In this document: positions 28,101 to 37,297 of the stretch, in pieces | Numbering within the stretch: position 1 is the first letter of the stretch | Layout of the letters: each line of letters starts with the position of its first letter | Origin: Pandoraea sp. | Lineage (GTDB): Bacteria > Pseudomonadota > Gammaproteobacteria > Burkholderiales > Burkholderiaceae | NCBI GenBank assembly: GCA_031291335.1 | Contig: JARLJF010000056.1 | Coordinates: 31,619-95,618 of the forward strand | Length of the DNA stretch: 64,000 nucleotides | Reading direction: 5' to 3' | Made by a program: the position numbers and the translations under genes | The notes under the pieces: generated by a model | What the model saw: the letters and a program-made list of their open reading frames with translations, nothing else | The model's database searches: none | What the model was told of the DNA's origin: nothing

Positions 28101-28279
28101 TTCTCCTCTGCGCAGCACCATTGGGAGATTCGGATCTCCCGAGTCTCCCAACCACTTCTGACGTCTTCCCGGCACTTTTCAGCGTTTCCCCGCACTTCCG
28201 CACTTCCGAAGTTCCTCGCTGCTCCCCACAATTCCCGTAGTGCCGCCGGCAGTTCCCGTGTTTCTCTTGTTTTCCGGTT

Positions 28280-28882
28280 TCAGCGACGCAGCCAGCCGCG
28301 CGCGATCGGCCACGCCATCAAGCGGCGATAGATGCCTTCGAGGATCGCCGAGACGATGCGGGTCGTTTCCTGCGCGCTCGCCGTGCGCATGATGAGGGCC
28401 ACGACGATCGAGACCACCAGGCCGCCGAGCATGTCGACCGGCCAGTGAACGCCGAGATAAACGCGTGCCCAGCACACCGGCAGGGCGCAAATCAGCAGCA
28501 ACCGGCCGAGCAGACGCGGCGTGCGCGCGAGCGTCCCCATCAGCACGAATGCCGACGTGAACATGATCGATGCGTGGTTGCTGGGGAATGCGCTCGTGGG
28601 CGCATGGGCGAGCAGGTTCGTGCCCAGACCGACGACGAACGGCCGCGGTTCGGCCCAGGCCAGCCCGATGACGAAATTGATCAACAGCACGAGACCCACG
28701 CCAAGCAGTCCGTGAACGGCACCTTCGCGGTCGCGTCCGCCCGCGAGCCAAAGGGTGGCCAGACCCACGGGAAGCAGAAGAATCAGGTATTTGGCGAGGA
28801 AGATGGCGACGGCCAGTTCACCTTCGCTCACGTTGGGCGAGGCATTGCTGGCCAGAAAGAGGGCGCGGTTGAGCGAATCCAT
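28280..28882 (-). CDS. PAP2-family membrane phosphatase (undecaprenyl-diphosphatase type)
   Basis: 200-residue integral membrane protein with about five or six membrane segments. Phosphatase motifs are EPRPF (motif 1), FPSNHASIMF (motif 2, with the catalytic His) and RVYLGVHWPVDMLGG (motif 3). It resembles BcrC/YbjG, which recycles undecaprenyl pyrophosphate for cell-wall synthesis. The start MDSLNRALFL follows the family; the frame is open to 29050 but the extension is hydrophilic and crosses the promoter region. A lipid A phosphatase role is an alternative. Confidence 0.88.
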   Translation of the reverse strand: MDSLNRALFLASNASPNVSEGELAVAIFLAKYLILLLPVGLATLWLAGGRDREGAVHGLLGVGLVLLINFVIGLAWAEPRPFVVGLGTNLLAHAPTSAFPSNHASIMFTSAFVLMGTLARTPRLLGRLLLICALPVCWARVYLGVHWPVDMLGGLVVSIVVALIMRTASAQETTRIVSAILEGIYRRLMAWPIARGWLRR

Positions 28883-29123
28883 GAAGTCCGGGGGGGCGAG
28901 AAAGGGGCCACCGGTCGTCCGGGACACTACCGGGCTACACGCTGCCGGTGCATCGACGGCCGCCGGCAGGCGGTTTGTGACGAAAACATGACGAATTCTG
29001 ACTGAGCCGCTCCCCGTTGGAAAGTTGCATTTGTCATCATTTTGTAACACGTTGATTTGTCACTTTTCTTTCGACGCACTCGAGGGTAAAATCGCGCCGT
29101 TATAGCTCTCAGGAGGTCCTTCC

Positions 29124-29186
29124 GTGGACAGTGGTTCTAGTGGTAGTTGCCGGTCGACGCAGGTCGACACCATCACCGCGAGTTAG
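29124..29186 (+). CDS. Candidate 20-residue leader peptide upstream of mgtA
   Basis: GTG start with a perfect AGGAGG seven bases upstream, one of the best ribosome sites in the window. The predicted peptide is 20 residues, Ser/Thr/Gly-rich with two Asp and no Pro. Its TAG is the end of the left arm of a perfect 9-bp hairpin, so ribosome position at the stop would decide whether that stem forms. Coupling of translation to a hairpin suggests a sensing leader. Expression is not proven. Confidence 0.5.
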   Translation: MDSGSSGSCRSTQVDTITAS

Positions 29187-29482
29187 TCCCCGGGATCTTC
29201 CCTGCCGCTAACTCGCATAGCCGGGTTGGCGCGCACCTCTGATGTACGTCTCGATTGTCCAGTCCCCTTGGCCGACGCGCCAAAGGGCTTTATTGGGCCA
29301 TGCCGATAGCGTCCGTCTTTCGTAGCACGCTCCCTAATTAGCTTTACATCTGCCGTTCGGGCTGTCCCGTCGTGCGCGTGTGTTCGCTTTCACGCCGCTT
29401 GCCGTTTACTGCTGGCACTGGCTGTGAAACCCGAACCCATCGCTTGCGTCGGGCGGATTGCCGCGCGGCCGGGAGATTTATC

Positions 29483-29668
29483 GTGTTCCGTTACTCCATG
29501 ACCCTTCGCGGAGGCAATCCGCAAGCCCTGATGCTGCCGAGCGAGTGCCTGCATCACTATCACGTCGATCCGCATCCGGACGCCGCCATCGCGGTGCGTC
29601 CGGGCGCGGCGACGCGTCTCGGGCATTGGCTGCGCGCGTTTGTGCGCCGCGAGAAAACGGCGGGCTGA
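29483..29668 (+). CDS. Small hypothetical protein between the mgtA leader and mgtA
   Basis: 61 residues from a GTG with GGGAG upstream. The peptide contains MTLRGGNPQALMLPSECLHH and a His/Asp/Pro-rich middle (HHYHVDPHPDAA), ending in a basic segment. The frame is open from 29372, but no better start is present. No family recognised. A perfect 13-bp hairpin follows 17 bases after the stop, directly before mgtA, so translation of this ORF may influence mgtA expression. Confidence 0.5.
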   Translation: MFRYSMTLRGGNPQALMLPSECLHHYHVDPHPDAAIAVRPGAATRLGHWLRAFVRREKTAG

Positions 29669-29685
29669 CCCTGCCTCACGACATT

Positions 29686-29718
29686 CCCGGGGCACCGGCG
29701 ATTCACCGGTGCCCCGGG
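29686..29718 (+). promoter_or_regulatory. 13-bp hairpin immediately upstream of the mgtA ribosome site
   Basis: CCCGGGGCACCGG pairs perfectly with CCGGTGCCCCGGG across a seven-base loop, followed by CATTTTC and then the AGGA of mgtA. It could act as a conditional terminator or as a translational block. Confidence 0.75.
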
Positions 29719-29737
29719 CATTTTCAGGATGTACCCG

Positions 29738-32479
29738 ATGCAACAAGCTCTCACGCTCAGCGAGCGACTGATTGCGGTGCTTGGCGCGCGCCTTGGCCTG
29801 CGCTTTTTCCGTCGCCGCGACATGCTCGAAACCCTCGATGCGCCGGCGCATGGCCACGAGGCACCGCCCGGTCTCGTCGACGCCGCCCGCGACGCCGGCC
29901 CGGATCTGCTCGCACGGCTGAGCACTACCCGCGACGGCCTCTCCGACGATGAAGCCGCGACCGTGCGTGCCCGTGTCGGCGCCAACGAAGTCGAGCACGA
30001 GAAGCCGTTGCCCTGGTGGCGGCACCTGTTCAACTGCTACCGCAATCCGTTCAACCTGCTGCTCTCGGCACTGGCCGCTGTGTCATACGCGACCGACGAC
30101 ACCGAGGGAACGATCATCATCGCGTCGATGGTGATCATTTCCACGGTGTTGCGATTTGTGCAGGAAGCGCGTTCGAACAAGGCTGCCGAAAAGCTCAAGG
30201 CGATGGTGAGCACGACGGCCACGGTGTTGCGTCGTGAGGTGCTGGGCAATGGCGGCGCCGAGGCGGACAACGTGCGCCGACTGGGTCGCATGGGCCGCGA
30301 AATGCCGTTGGCCGAACTCGTACCGGGCGACATCGTGCTGCTCGCGGCAGGCGACATGATTCCGGCGGATGTGCGCATTCTCGCGGCCAAGGACTTGTTC
30401 ATCTCGCAGTCGGCACTCACGGGTGAGGCGCTGCCCGTTGAGAAATTCGCCCATGCGTGCGAGTCCGGCGGGAACAACCCGCTCGCGTACGACAACCTCG
30501 CCTTCATGGGGACGAACGTCGTTAGCGGCTCGGCCACGGCGGTCGTGGTGGCGACCGGGGCGCGCACGTTCTTCGGCTCGCTCGCACAACGCGTCACGGC
30601 GCTGCAACCGACGGTGACGTCGTTCCAGCAGGGCGTGAACCGCGTATCTTGGGTGCTGATCCGCTTCATGCTGGTCATGACACCCATCGTGTTGCTCATC
30701 AACGGCTTCACCAAGCACGACTGGCTCGAAGCCTCGCTTTTCGCGCTGTCGGTGGCGGTCGGCCTCACGCCTGAAATGCTGCCGATGATCGTGACGGCCA
30801 CGCTTGCCAAGGGCGCGGTCGTGCTTTCGCGCAAGAAGGTGATCGTCAAGCGGCTCGATGCGATCCAGAACTTCGGCGCGATGGACGTGCTGTGCACGGA
30901 CAAGACCGGCACGCTGACGCAGGACAAGATCTGTCTCGAGCGTCATACCGATGTCTGGGGCCACGCCTCGGAAGATGTGCTCGAGTACGCCTATCTCAAC
31001 AGCTTCTACCAGACTGGCCTGAAGAACCTGCTCGACGTGGCCGTGCTCGATCACGCGGAGCTGCATCAGCGTCTGGACGTGGTCAATCGGTACCGCAAGA
31101 TCGACGAGATTCCGTTCGACTTCCAGCGCCGTCGCATGTCGGTGGTTGTCAGCGAAGACGGCACGCACCACGAGCTGATCTGCAAGGGCGCGGTGGAAGA
31201 GGTGATGGCGGTGTGCGAGCGCGTGCAGCATGGCGCGAATGTCGAGCCGCTTACGCCTGACGTGCTGGCCCGCCTGCGTCGCGTGACGGCCGATCTGAAT
31301 GCCGAGGGGTTGCGCGTGGTGGCGGTGGCGACGCGTCATTTGCCGCCGGTGCGTGACAACTACAGCATTGCGGATGAGAGCGAACTCATCCTCGTGGGAT
31401 ACATCGCGTTTCTCGATCCGCCCAAGGAGTCGACGGCGCCTGCATTGAAGGCGCTTGCGGCGTCGGGGGTCGACGTCAAGGTGCTCACGGGCGACAACGA
31501 TCTCGTCACGGCCAAGGTCTGTCGTGAAGTGGGCCTGAAGGTGGATGGCTGTGTGCTGGGCGACGACATCGAGACGATGAGTGACGCCGAACTGGCGCAG
31601 ACGGTCGAGCGTGCCAACGTGTTCGCGAAGCTCACGCCCGCCCACAAGGAGCGGCTTGTGCGCATGCTGCGCGCGAACGGTCACGTGGTCGGCTTCATGG
31701 GCGATGGCATCAACGATGCGCCGGCCCTGCGCGCGGCCGATATCGGGATTTCGGTAGACACGGCGGTGGACATTGCGAAAGAGGCGGCCGATCTGATCCT
31801 GCTGGAGAAGAGTCTGATGGTGCTCGAGCAGGGCGTGATCGAAGGACGTCGTACGTTCGCGAACATGCTCAAGTACATCAAGATGACGGCCAGCTCGAAC
31901 TTCGGCAACGTCTTCTCGGTGTTGATTGCGAGTGCGTTTTTGCCGTTCCTGCCGATGTTGCCGCTGCAATTGCTCACGCAGAACCTGCTCTACGATCTGT
32001 CGCAGACGACGATTCCGTTCGACAACGTCGATGACGAGCAACTGACGCGCCCGCAACGCTGGAACCCGGCGGATCTGTCGCGCTTCATGGTGTTCTTCGG
32101 CCCGATCAGCTCGATTTTCGACGTGCTGACGTTCCTGGCGATGTGGCATTTGTTCGGGGCGAACAGCGCCGAGCACCAGACGCTCTTCCAATCGGGTTGG
32201 TTTGTCGAAGGGTTGCTGTCACAGACGCTGATCGTGCACCTGATCCGCACGCGCCGCGTGCCGTTCGTGCAGAGCCGTGCCGCGTGGCCGTTGCTGCTGA
32301 TGACGGGGGCGGTGATGCTGATTGGCCTGATGCTGCCGATGTCGCCGTTCGCGGACACGTTCAAGATGCAGGCGCTGCCGCTCGCGTACTTCCCGATGCT
32401 CGCGGCCATCTTGCTCGCCTATGCCGTGCTGACGCAAATGATGAAGGGCATGTTTGCACGACGATTCGGGTGGCAGTGA
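29738..32479 (+). CDS. mgtA: Mg2+-importing P-type ATPase (MgtA/MgtB type)
   Basis: 913-residue P3B-type ATPase. The phosphorylated Asp is Asp388 in CTDKTGTLTQD; LVPGDIVLLAAGDMIPADVRI and SALTGEALPVEK form the actuator domain, LTGDN and GFMGDGINDAPALRAADIGIS the nucleotide/hinge region, and about ten membrane segments are present, with VGLTPEMLPMIV in TM4 typical of MgtA. It imports Mg2+ with its gradient at low external magnesium. Start chosen at the ATG eight bases after AGGA; an ATG three codons earlier is too close. The long leader suggests control after transcription initiation. Confidence 0.95.
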   Translation: MQQALTLSERLIAVLGARLGLRFFRRRDMLETLDAPAHGHEAPPGLVDAARDAGPDLLARLSTTRDGLSDDEAATVRARVGANEVEHEKPLPWWRHLFNCYRNPFNLLLSALAAVSYATDDTEGTIIIASMVIISTVLRFVQEARSNKAAEKLKAMVSTTATVLRREVLGNGGAEADNVRRLGRMGREMPLAELVPGDIVLLAAGDMIPADVRILAAKDLFISQSALTGEALPVEKFAHACESGGNNPLAYDNLAFMGTNVVSGSATAVVVATGARTFFGSLAQRVTALQPTVTSFQQGVNRVSWVLIRFMLVMTPIVLLINGFTKHDWLEASLFALSVAVGLTPEMLPMIVTATLAKGAVVLSRKKVIVKRLDAIQNFGAMDVLCTDKTGTLTQDKICLERHTDVWGHASEDVLEYAYLNSFYQTGLKNLLDVAVLDHAELHQRLDVVNRYRKIDEIPFDFQRRRMSVVVSEDGTHHELICKGAVEEVMAVCERVQHGANVEPLTPDVLARLRRVTADLNAEGLRVVAVATRHLPPVRDNYSIADESELILVGYIAFLDPPKESTAPALKALAASGVDVKVLTGDNDLVTAKVCREVGLKVDGCVLGDDIETMSDAELAQTVERANVFAKLTPAHKERLVRMLRANGHVVGFMGDGINDAPALRAADIGISVDTAVDIAKEAADLILLEKSLMVLEQGVIEGRRTFANMLKYIKMTASSNFGNVFSVLIASAFLPFLPMLPLQLLTQNLLYDLSQTTIPFDNVDDEQLTRPQRWNPADLSRFMVFFGPISSIFDVLTFLAMWHLFGANSAEHQTLFQSGWFVEGLLSQTLIVHLIRTRRVPFVQSRAAWPLLLMTGAVMLIGLMLPMSPFADTFKMQALPLAYFPMLAAILLAYAVLTQMMKGMFARRFGWQ

Positions 32480-32504
32480 GGTCGATCGCTTTAGCTTGAG
32501 GGCA

Positions 32505-32532
32505 GACCAGCGGCGAGGGATCGCCGCTGGTC
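32505..32532. terminator. 12-bp hairpin between convergent genes
   Basis: GACCAGCGGCGA / TCGCCGCTGGTC with a four-base GGGA loop, 25 bases after the mgtA stop and 27 before the end of the convergent lectin-like gene. No T-run, so probably a two-way transcription barrier or mRNA end protector. Confidence 0.75.
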
Positions 32533-32558
32533 ACTCACATCAGACAATCAGATTTCCC

Positions 32559-33062
32559 TCAATCATCCACCCAGGTTCCTGATGGGCGATCGAAGTGCTG
32601 GCTTCTGGGCGCGAAGACGTCGCGGGCATCGTCGAGTTCGAGGGTGACGTCGAGCGCGCCATCGTTGTCGCGTTTGGCGCTTCCCAACGGATCGTTGCAG
32701 CATAGCCACAACGACACATCCGAAGGCATCCCGTCCACACGGAACGACTTCTGCTTGCCGATCAGAAACGGCTCCCCCTCCTTGCCGAACCGTCCGATCA
32801 ACTGTCCCATCAGGGCGTCGTGTCCGTGATAGGGATACGCATCGTCACCCGAGACCTTGTGCAGATAGGTGGCGCCGGAGTTCGGGGTGCGACCGTCGGG
32901 GTCGCGGCGTCCGAACTTGCGGTCGTCCGTGCGCGTGCACCATTCACCCTGTGCTCGCAGAATCACCTTCGGCGCCGACTGCGCGCCGATCCGGTACCCC
33001 GTGTCCTGCCAGCCTTCCGAGGCGTACACCTTCATGCGCTTGTTGATGCGATCTGTCGTCAT
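32559..33062 (-). CDS. LecA (PA-IL)-like galactose-binding lectin-domain protein
   Basis: 167 residues with no signal peptide. Residues about 17-144 line up by eye with the LecA lectin of Pseudomonas: GWQDTGYRIG near the start, YHGHDALMGQLIGRFG where LecA has CHDAFCGALVMKIG, PFLIGKQKSFRVDG, and CCNDPLGSAKRDNDGALDVTL where LecA has YNDVPGTYGNNSGSFSVNI, the Ca2+/galactose loop. The Asp and Asn expected to bind Ca2+ are largely retained. Compared with LecA (about 121 residues) it has an insertion rich in charged residues at 43-70 and a short C-terminal extension. Start at 33062 has GGAG six bases upstream. Sugar binding is inferred, not certain. Confidence 0.6.
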   Translation of the reverse strand: MTTDRINKRMKVYASEGWQDTGYRIGAQSAPKVILRAQGEWCTRTDDRKFGRRDPDGRTPNSGATYLHKVSGDDAYPYHGHDALMGQLIGRFGKEGEPFLIGKQKSFRVDGMPSDVSLWLCCNDPLGSAKRDNDGALDVTLELDDARDVFAPRSQHFDRPSGTWVDD

Positions 33063-33133
33063 GACACGCTCCATCGTTGACGGGGGGCCAAGAACGGATC
33101 GCCGAATGTCGGCTTTCGCTACGCGAATTTCGG

Positions 33134-33661
33134 TCAGTTCGAGTGTAGACGCACCGCTTCATTGCCCGAAGCGTAAGCGCGGAGTCCTGCCTCCAAACGG
33201 CGTTTCGGCGAGACGACGATGCCTAACTCCGCATATAACTCGTCCAGTGCCTCGCGCGTGCCGACCAGCAACGCGGTGGTCTGTCCGCTGATATCGGACA
33301 GCACGCTCACCAGTGTCTGGCCCTGACAGGTCTCCCGCGCGGTGACGAACTGCGTCAAGGTCAGTGCGGCGAGCGTGGCGAAGCGCTCGGCCTGCACGAG
33401 GCCGTTGATCTGGAACACCGGCTGCGCGGCGCCGGTGGCGCGTGGGGCGAGTCGCACGTAGGTGCCGTCGCTGTAGGCGCCAAGCGCCGCAAACAGTTTC
33501 TCGCGGCCTTGGGGGCCCAACGCGCAATGATCGCCGTGTACCCAGCGCGAAATCGTGTTGCCTGTGATGCCAGTCGCGTACGCGAGCCGGGCCAACGTCG
33601 TGCCCGAGAGCTTGATGAGCAGACGGGCGACGGTGCGGTGACGCTGTTCGATGTCATCCAT
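33134..33661 (-). CDS. Helix-turn-helix protein of unknown role
   Basis: 175 residues. The N-terminal part (about 8-65) looks like an XRE/lambda-type helix-turn-helix: LLIKLSGTTLARLAYATGITGNTISRWVHGDH. The rest (about 75-175) is a mixed alpha/beta region with QPVFQINGLVQAERFATLAALTLTQFVTARETCQGQTLVSVLSDISGQTTALLVGTREALDELYAELGI; no family recognised. It begins 68 bases after the DapA-like gene on the same strand and may share its transcript, but no link in function is evident. Start taken at MDDIEQRHR; the frame remains open upstream. Confidence 0.7.
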   Translation of the reverse strand: MDDIEQRHRTVARLLIKLSGTTLARLAYATGITGNTISRWVHGDHCALGPQGREKLFAALGAYSDGTYVRLAPRATGAAQPVFQINGLVQAERFATLAALTLTQFVTARETCQGQTLVSVLSDISGQTTALLVGTREALDELYAELGIVVSPKRRLEAGLRAYASGNEAVRLHSN

Positions 33662-33729
33662 AACGGGAGTCCTGTCGTAAAGGCGTTCGGGCCGACGCAC
33701 CAGCGCGTCGTGACGAGCGGTGTCCGGCG

Positions 33730-34611
33730 TCAGAACGCCATCGTCACTTCGAGTTGAGCATCGATCTCTTTGCGAAGCGTCGGTGAGCAAGGCATGAGCG
33801 GACGGCGAACCGTCTCCGCACACAACCCCAGCGACGCCAGCGCGGCTTTGATCGCCACCGGATTCGGTTCCGAAAACAGTCGCCGAATGAGCGGCTTCAT
33901 GCCGTTGAAGAGCGTTGTCGCGTGGGCCATGTCGCCCTCGCGCACATAGCGGAACAGCTTCAGATAAAGGTCGGGTCGTATGTGGGCCGCGGCCGAGATG
34001 CATCCAGCCGCGCCCGCTTGCAACGCGGGCAGCAACTGCATGTCGTCACCACACAGCACACGCATGGTGACCTGCGACGGCAGATGCAGAAGCGGATGCG
34101 CATCGCATTCCTTGATCGCCGCGAACGCATCGTGCGAGGCCAACTCGCGGATCGTATCCACGCCAAGCGTCACGCCCGTGCGCAGCGGCACGTTGTAGAG
34201 CACGAGCGGCTTGCGTGTGCCGGCCGCCAGCGTGCGGTAGTGCCAGAGAATGCCTTCCTGAGAAGGGCGCAGATAGTAGGGCGGCGGCACCAGATACCCG
34301 GCGAGCGGCAAGTCTTCGACGTTGCGCATCTGCTGCGCGGCGTTGGCTGTGTCGGCAGCACCGACACCGGCCACCACGGGCGCGTGTCCGTGCGCGAGAT
34401 GGCATGCCGTCTCGACGAGCCAGCGGCGCTCATCGTCGTCGAGCAGAGTGCCTTCCCCCGTAGTGCCGGCCACAACGAGGCCGTTCACTCCCGCAGCAAG
34501 GTAGTAGTCGACCAGACGCGCGAAGGCGTTGCGATCGATCTGGGCGCCGTTGGCGCCGGTCATGGGCGTGACGAGTGGAACCCACACGCCTTCAAAGATG
34601 GCTGTGTTCAT
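33730..34611 (-). CDS. Dihydrodipicolinate synthase-family protein (DapA paralogue)
   Basis: 293-residue (beta/alpha)8 aldolase. The Schiff-base Lys is in AAIKECDAH; GTTGEGTLL, PPYYLRPSQEG and YNVPLRTG contain the Thr, Tyr and Arg residues of true DapA, so pyruvate plus aspartate semialdehyde is plausible. The start MNTAIFEGVWVPLVTPM follows the family. Because it lies on the same strand beyond edd, a 2-keto-3-deoxy-sugar-acid aldolase role was considered, but the conserved Arg argues for DapA-like chemistry. A second housekeeping dapA may exist elsewhere. Confidence 0.85.
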   Translation of the reverse strand: MNTAIFEGVWVPLVTPMTGANGAQIDRNAFARLVDYYLAAGVNGLVVAGTTGEGTLLDDDERRWLVETACHLAHGHAPVVAGVGAADTANAAQQMRNVEDLPLAGYLVPPPYYLRPSQEGILWHYRTLAAGTRKPLVLYNVPLRTGVTLGVDTIRELASHDAFAAIKECDAHPLLHLPSQVTMRVLCGDDMQLLPALQAGAAGCISAAAHIRPDLYLKLFRYVREGDMAHATTLFNGMKPLIRRLFSEPNPVAIKAALASLGLCAETVRRPLMPCSPTLRKEIDAQLEVTMAF

Positions 34612-34679
34612 AACGGGGTGGTGCAGGGTTGACTGGGGAATACGGGACGCATCGAGCCACCGTCGGGCCGTTGGAGCGC

Positions 34680-35144
34680 TCAGGCGGCAGGGCGCAGACG
34701 CAGCGCGCCGAACTCGGCTTCCGGCAACGATTGCATGACGACATGCATCGCCCGCGAGGCTTCGATACGCGGCAACGCAATCGACACCACTGCCGCGGTA
34801 TCGCGCCGGATCGGGCGGATCGTCTCGACGCGCCACGGCAGCGGCAGACTCATCGCCAGGGTAACGGCGAGTGTCGAAACGGCTGCACGGCTGAGCGTGA
34901 TATCGAGCGTCGCATCGAGGCGAACGCGAGGGGCGTGCCGATTGCGTTGCCGCGGTGTGGCGAAAACGTCGGTCAGGGGGAAGGTTTGGGTGCTCGCCGG
35001 CGAGGCGGCGATGGCGGTGCCGGAGGCAGTGCCCGAAGCACGCGCCGCAGGGGCGGGCGTTGCGCCGTAGGCGTGGAAAGTGTCGGCCGAGGTGGCGTTC
35101 GCACCAGGAGGTTCAAGGCTGGCGCGCTGAGCAAGGGTAGACAT
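34680..35144 (-). CDS. Hypothetical protein, Ala/Thr-rich
   Basis: 154 residues with no recognised domain. The first 60 residues are Ala/Pro/Ser/Thr-rich and look disordered; the remainder (from about FPLTDVFATP) alternates hydrophobic and charged residues as in a small beta-rich domain and ends EAEFGALRLRPAA. Codon third positions are GC-rich as in neighbouring real genes, which is the main support for it being coded. No clear ribosome site precedes the ATG. It lies between the edd terminator and the DapA-like gene. Confidence 0.5.
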   Translation of the reverse strand: MSTLAQRASLEPPGANATSADTFHAYGATPAPAARASGTASGTAIAASPASTQTFPLTDVFATPRQRNRHAPRVRLDATLDITLSRAAVSTLAVTLAMSLPLPWRVETIRPIRRDTAAVVSIALPRIEASRAMHVVMQSLPEAEFGALRLRPAA

Positions 35145-35202
35145 GGCAACGTGTCGATTGACGACATGAGTGACAACGAGGCCAGTCTAGGGACGCACAG
35201 AT

Positions 35203-35231
35203 AAAAAAGGCGTCAAGATTTTTTGACGCCT
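35203..35231 (-). terminator. Intrinsic terminator of edd
   Basis: Read on the minus strand: AGGCGTCAA, six-base loop, TTGACGCCT, then a T-run. It lies 48 bases after the edd stop. Confidence 0.92.
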
Positions 35232-35278
35232 GGTGATCGGGCAGGGGCAGCGGTCTGGCCGGGCGGCGACGCTATCCG

Positions 35279-37126
35279 TCAGCTCCGCTTCGGATACTCC
35301 GCATCATTGAACAGCACGCAGGCACCGTGCGGCGCGGCGCCGACATTGTCGCGGAAGAGCTTGAACACATTGCGCCACGGGTCGAACGGCAGTTGCGGCA
35401 CTGGCTTCGGGGCCCGTGCGCCGAGCGTGGCGTCGTCGACTTCACAGTGCAGCACGTTATTCTCACAGTCGATCGAAATGATGTCCCCATCTTGCACGCG
35501 AGCGAGCATGCCGCCTTGCTCCGCTTCCGGCGACAGATGGATGGCCGCCGGCACCTTGCCCGACGCCCCCGACATCCGCCCATCGGTCACGAGCGCCACA
35601 TGGTGGCCTTCGTCCTGTAACAGGCCCAGCATCGGCATGAGCTTGTGCAACTCCGGCATGCCGTTCGCGCGCGGCCCCTGGAAGCGCACCACGACGATGA
35701 CGTCGCGCGTCAATTCTCCCGCCTTGAACGCGGCCTGTGCGGACTCCTGATCGGAGAACACACGTGCCGGGGCGCGCACCTTCTGATGTTCCGGTTTGAC
35801 GGCGGAGGACTTGATGACGGCACGTCCCAGATTGCCCTCCAGCATGCGCAACCCGCCTTCGCGAGCGAACGGCTTCGCGGCCGGCCGCACGATGGTCTCG
35901 TCGAGGCTGTCCTTGGGAGCGTCTTGCCATGAAAGTACGTCGTCGCGAAGGAAGGCCTCCTGGGTATACGCGCGCAGACCGTGGCCCATCACCGTGGTCA
36001 CGTCGTTGTGCAGGAAGCCGGCGTCGAGCAGTTCGCGGATGAGGAAATTCAGACCACCGGCGGCGTGGAATTGATTCACGTCGGCTTTGCCGCTCGGGTA
36101 GACATGCGCGAGCAGCGGCGTGACGTCCGACAGATCGGCGAAGTCCTGCCAGTCGAGCAGAATGCCGCCCGCGTGGGCCATGGCGACGAGGTGCAGCGTA
36201 TGGTTGGTCGAGCCACCCGTGGCAAGCAGGCCGACCACGCCGTTGATGAACGCCCTCTCATCCAGAATGTGCGACGTGTTGATGCCGGACTTCGCCAGCG
36301 CCACGGCGCGAGCGGTCGCGGCCTGTGTGAGCGCATGACGCAGCGGAGTATGCGGATTGACGAACGACGCCCCCGGCAGATGCAATCCCATGAACTCCAT
36401 GAGCATCTGATTGCTGTTGGCCGTGCCGTAGAACGTGCAGGTGCCTTCGGTGTGATAGGCGGCCAGTTCGGAGTCGAGCAGCGCTGCGCGCGTGAGGCGG
36501 CCAGCGGCATATTCCTGTCGGATGCGCGACTTCTCGTCGTTGGGCAACCCGGAAGGCATCGGGCCCGCCGGGGAGAACACGGCGGGCAAATGGCCGAACG
36601 CCTGCGCGGCGATCACCAGTCCCGGCACGATCTTGTCACACACGCCGAGGAACATGGCGGCGTCGAACATCTGGTGCGAGAGCGCGATGACCGAGGCCAT
36701 CGCGATCACGTCGCGAGAGAACAGCGAGAGTTCCATCCCGGGGTAACCCTGTGTCACGCCATCGCACATCGCGGGCACGCCGCCGGCCACTTGCGCACTC
36801 GCGCCATGCGCCCGTGCGGCGGACTTGATGATGTCGGGGAACTCCACGAACGGCGCATGCGCCGAAAGCATATCGTTGTATGCGGTGACGATGCCGATGT
36901 TGGGCGTTCGCTCCGAGCGGATCTTGAGGCGATCGTCGGCCGGAGCGGCGGCCAGGGCGTGAGCCAGATTGGCGCAGCCCAGCGTCTCGCGTCCCGGTTG
37001 TCCCTGCGTGGCCCGGGAGACACCTTCCAGATAAGCCTGACGGGACGACCGGCTACGCTCGATGAGGCGCTCGGTCACGCGTTGTACCACCGGATGCAGC
37101 GGCACGTGGTGCGAAGACTGGGTCAT
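35279..37126 (-). CDS. edd: 6-phosphogluconate dehydratase
   Basis: 615-residue dehydratase making 2-keto-3-deoxy-6-phosphogluconate in the Entner-Doudoroff pathway. Iron-sulfur ligands are in [11 protein letters not shown] and [34 protein letters not shown] and [16 protein letters not shown] are diagnostic of Edd rather than the dihydroxyacid dehydratase IlvD. It is divergent from zwf with a HexR box in between. The usual partner aldolase gene eda is not adjacent and is not seen in the window. Confidence 0.96.
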   Translation of the reverse strand: MTQSSHHVPLHPVVQRVTERLIERSRSSRQAYLEGVSRATQGQPGRETLGCANLAHALAAAPADDRLKIRSERTPNIGIVTAYNDMLSAHAPFVEFPDIIKSAARAHGASAQVAGGVPAMCDGVTQGYPGMELSLFSRDVIAMASVIALSHQMFDAAMFLGVCDKIVPGLVIAAQAFGHLPAVFSPAGPMPSGLPNDEKSRIRQEYAAGRLTRAALLDSELAAYHTEGTCTFYGTANSNQMLMEFMGLHLPGASFVNPHTPLRHALTQAATARAVALAKSGINTSHILDERAFINGVVGLLATGGSTNHTLHLVAMAHAGGILLDWQDFADLSDVTPLLAHVYPSGKADVNQFHAAGGLNFLIRELLDAGFLHNDVTTVMGHGLRAYTQEAFLRDDVLSWQDAPKDSLDETIVRPAAKPFAREGGLRMLEGNLGRAVIKSSAVKPEHQKVRAPARVFSDQESAQAAFKAGELTRDVIVVVRFQGPRANGMPELHKLMPMLGLLQDEGHHVALVTDGRMSGASGKVPAAIHLSPEAEQGGMLARVQDGDIISIDCENNVLHCEVDDATLGARAPKPVPQLPFDPWRNVFKLFRDNVGAAPHGACVLFNDAEYPKRS

Positions 37127-37282
37127 GGTGATTCCGGGACGTTGTGGGTCGGCCCGATGCGGATGACGCGAGCGACGCGTTTGACGCCTGCGACACCATT
37201 CGCATGCTGGCTTGACGTGATGCCCTGTCCTAAATCATCGAGGGATGATGTAGTCAAAGCACGAGATTTTGTTGCCTCAAAG

Positions 37283-37297
37283 TGTAGTTAAACTACA
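37283..37297. promoter_or_regulatory. HexR operator between edd and zwf
   Basis: TGTAGTTAAACTACA is a perfect 15-bp palindrome matching the known HexR consensus (TGTARTTWAAMTACA). A half site (TGTAGTCAAAG) lies upstream at about 37255. The regulator itself is encoded 2.3 kb downstream as a fusion to glucokinase. Release by 2-keto-3-deoxy-6-phosphogluconate is the known HexR mechanism. Confidence 0.9.

Larger units (their letters stand above)
29093..29737 (+). promoter_or_regulatory. Long structured leader of the Mg2+ ATPase gene
   Basis: A TAAAAT -10-like box at 29087-29092 implies a leader of about 640 bases. It contains a 20-codon ORF, a perfect 9-bp stem whose left arm overlaps that ORF's stop (GCGAGTTAG at 29178-29186 with CTAACTCGC at 29208-29216), an 8-bp stem TTGGCGCG/CGCGCCAA further on (about 29225 and 29275), a 61-codon ORF, and a 13-bp perfect hairpin just before the mgtA ribosome site. 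This is the architecture of transcription or translation attenuation, but it does not match the M-box or the enterobacterial mgtA leader by eye. Confidence 0.55.

Noticed and set aside
29093..29480. M-box (ykoK) magnesium riboswitch
   Set aside because: The conserved M-box sequence blocks were not found by eye; the region is described as an unassigned leader instead.
33730..34611. KDPG/KDG aldolase completing the Entner-Doudoroff pathway
   Set aside because: The protein retains the Arg and Tyr residues of dihydrodipicolinate synthase (YNVPLRTG, GTTGE), and a terminator separates it from edd.
32471..35278. Small genomic island between mgtA and edd
   Set aside because: No tRNA, integrase, direct repeat or base-composition break was seen, although the genes are less familiar.
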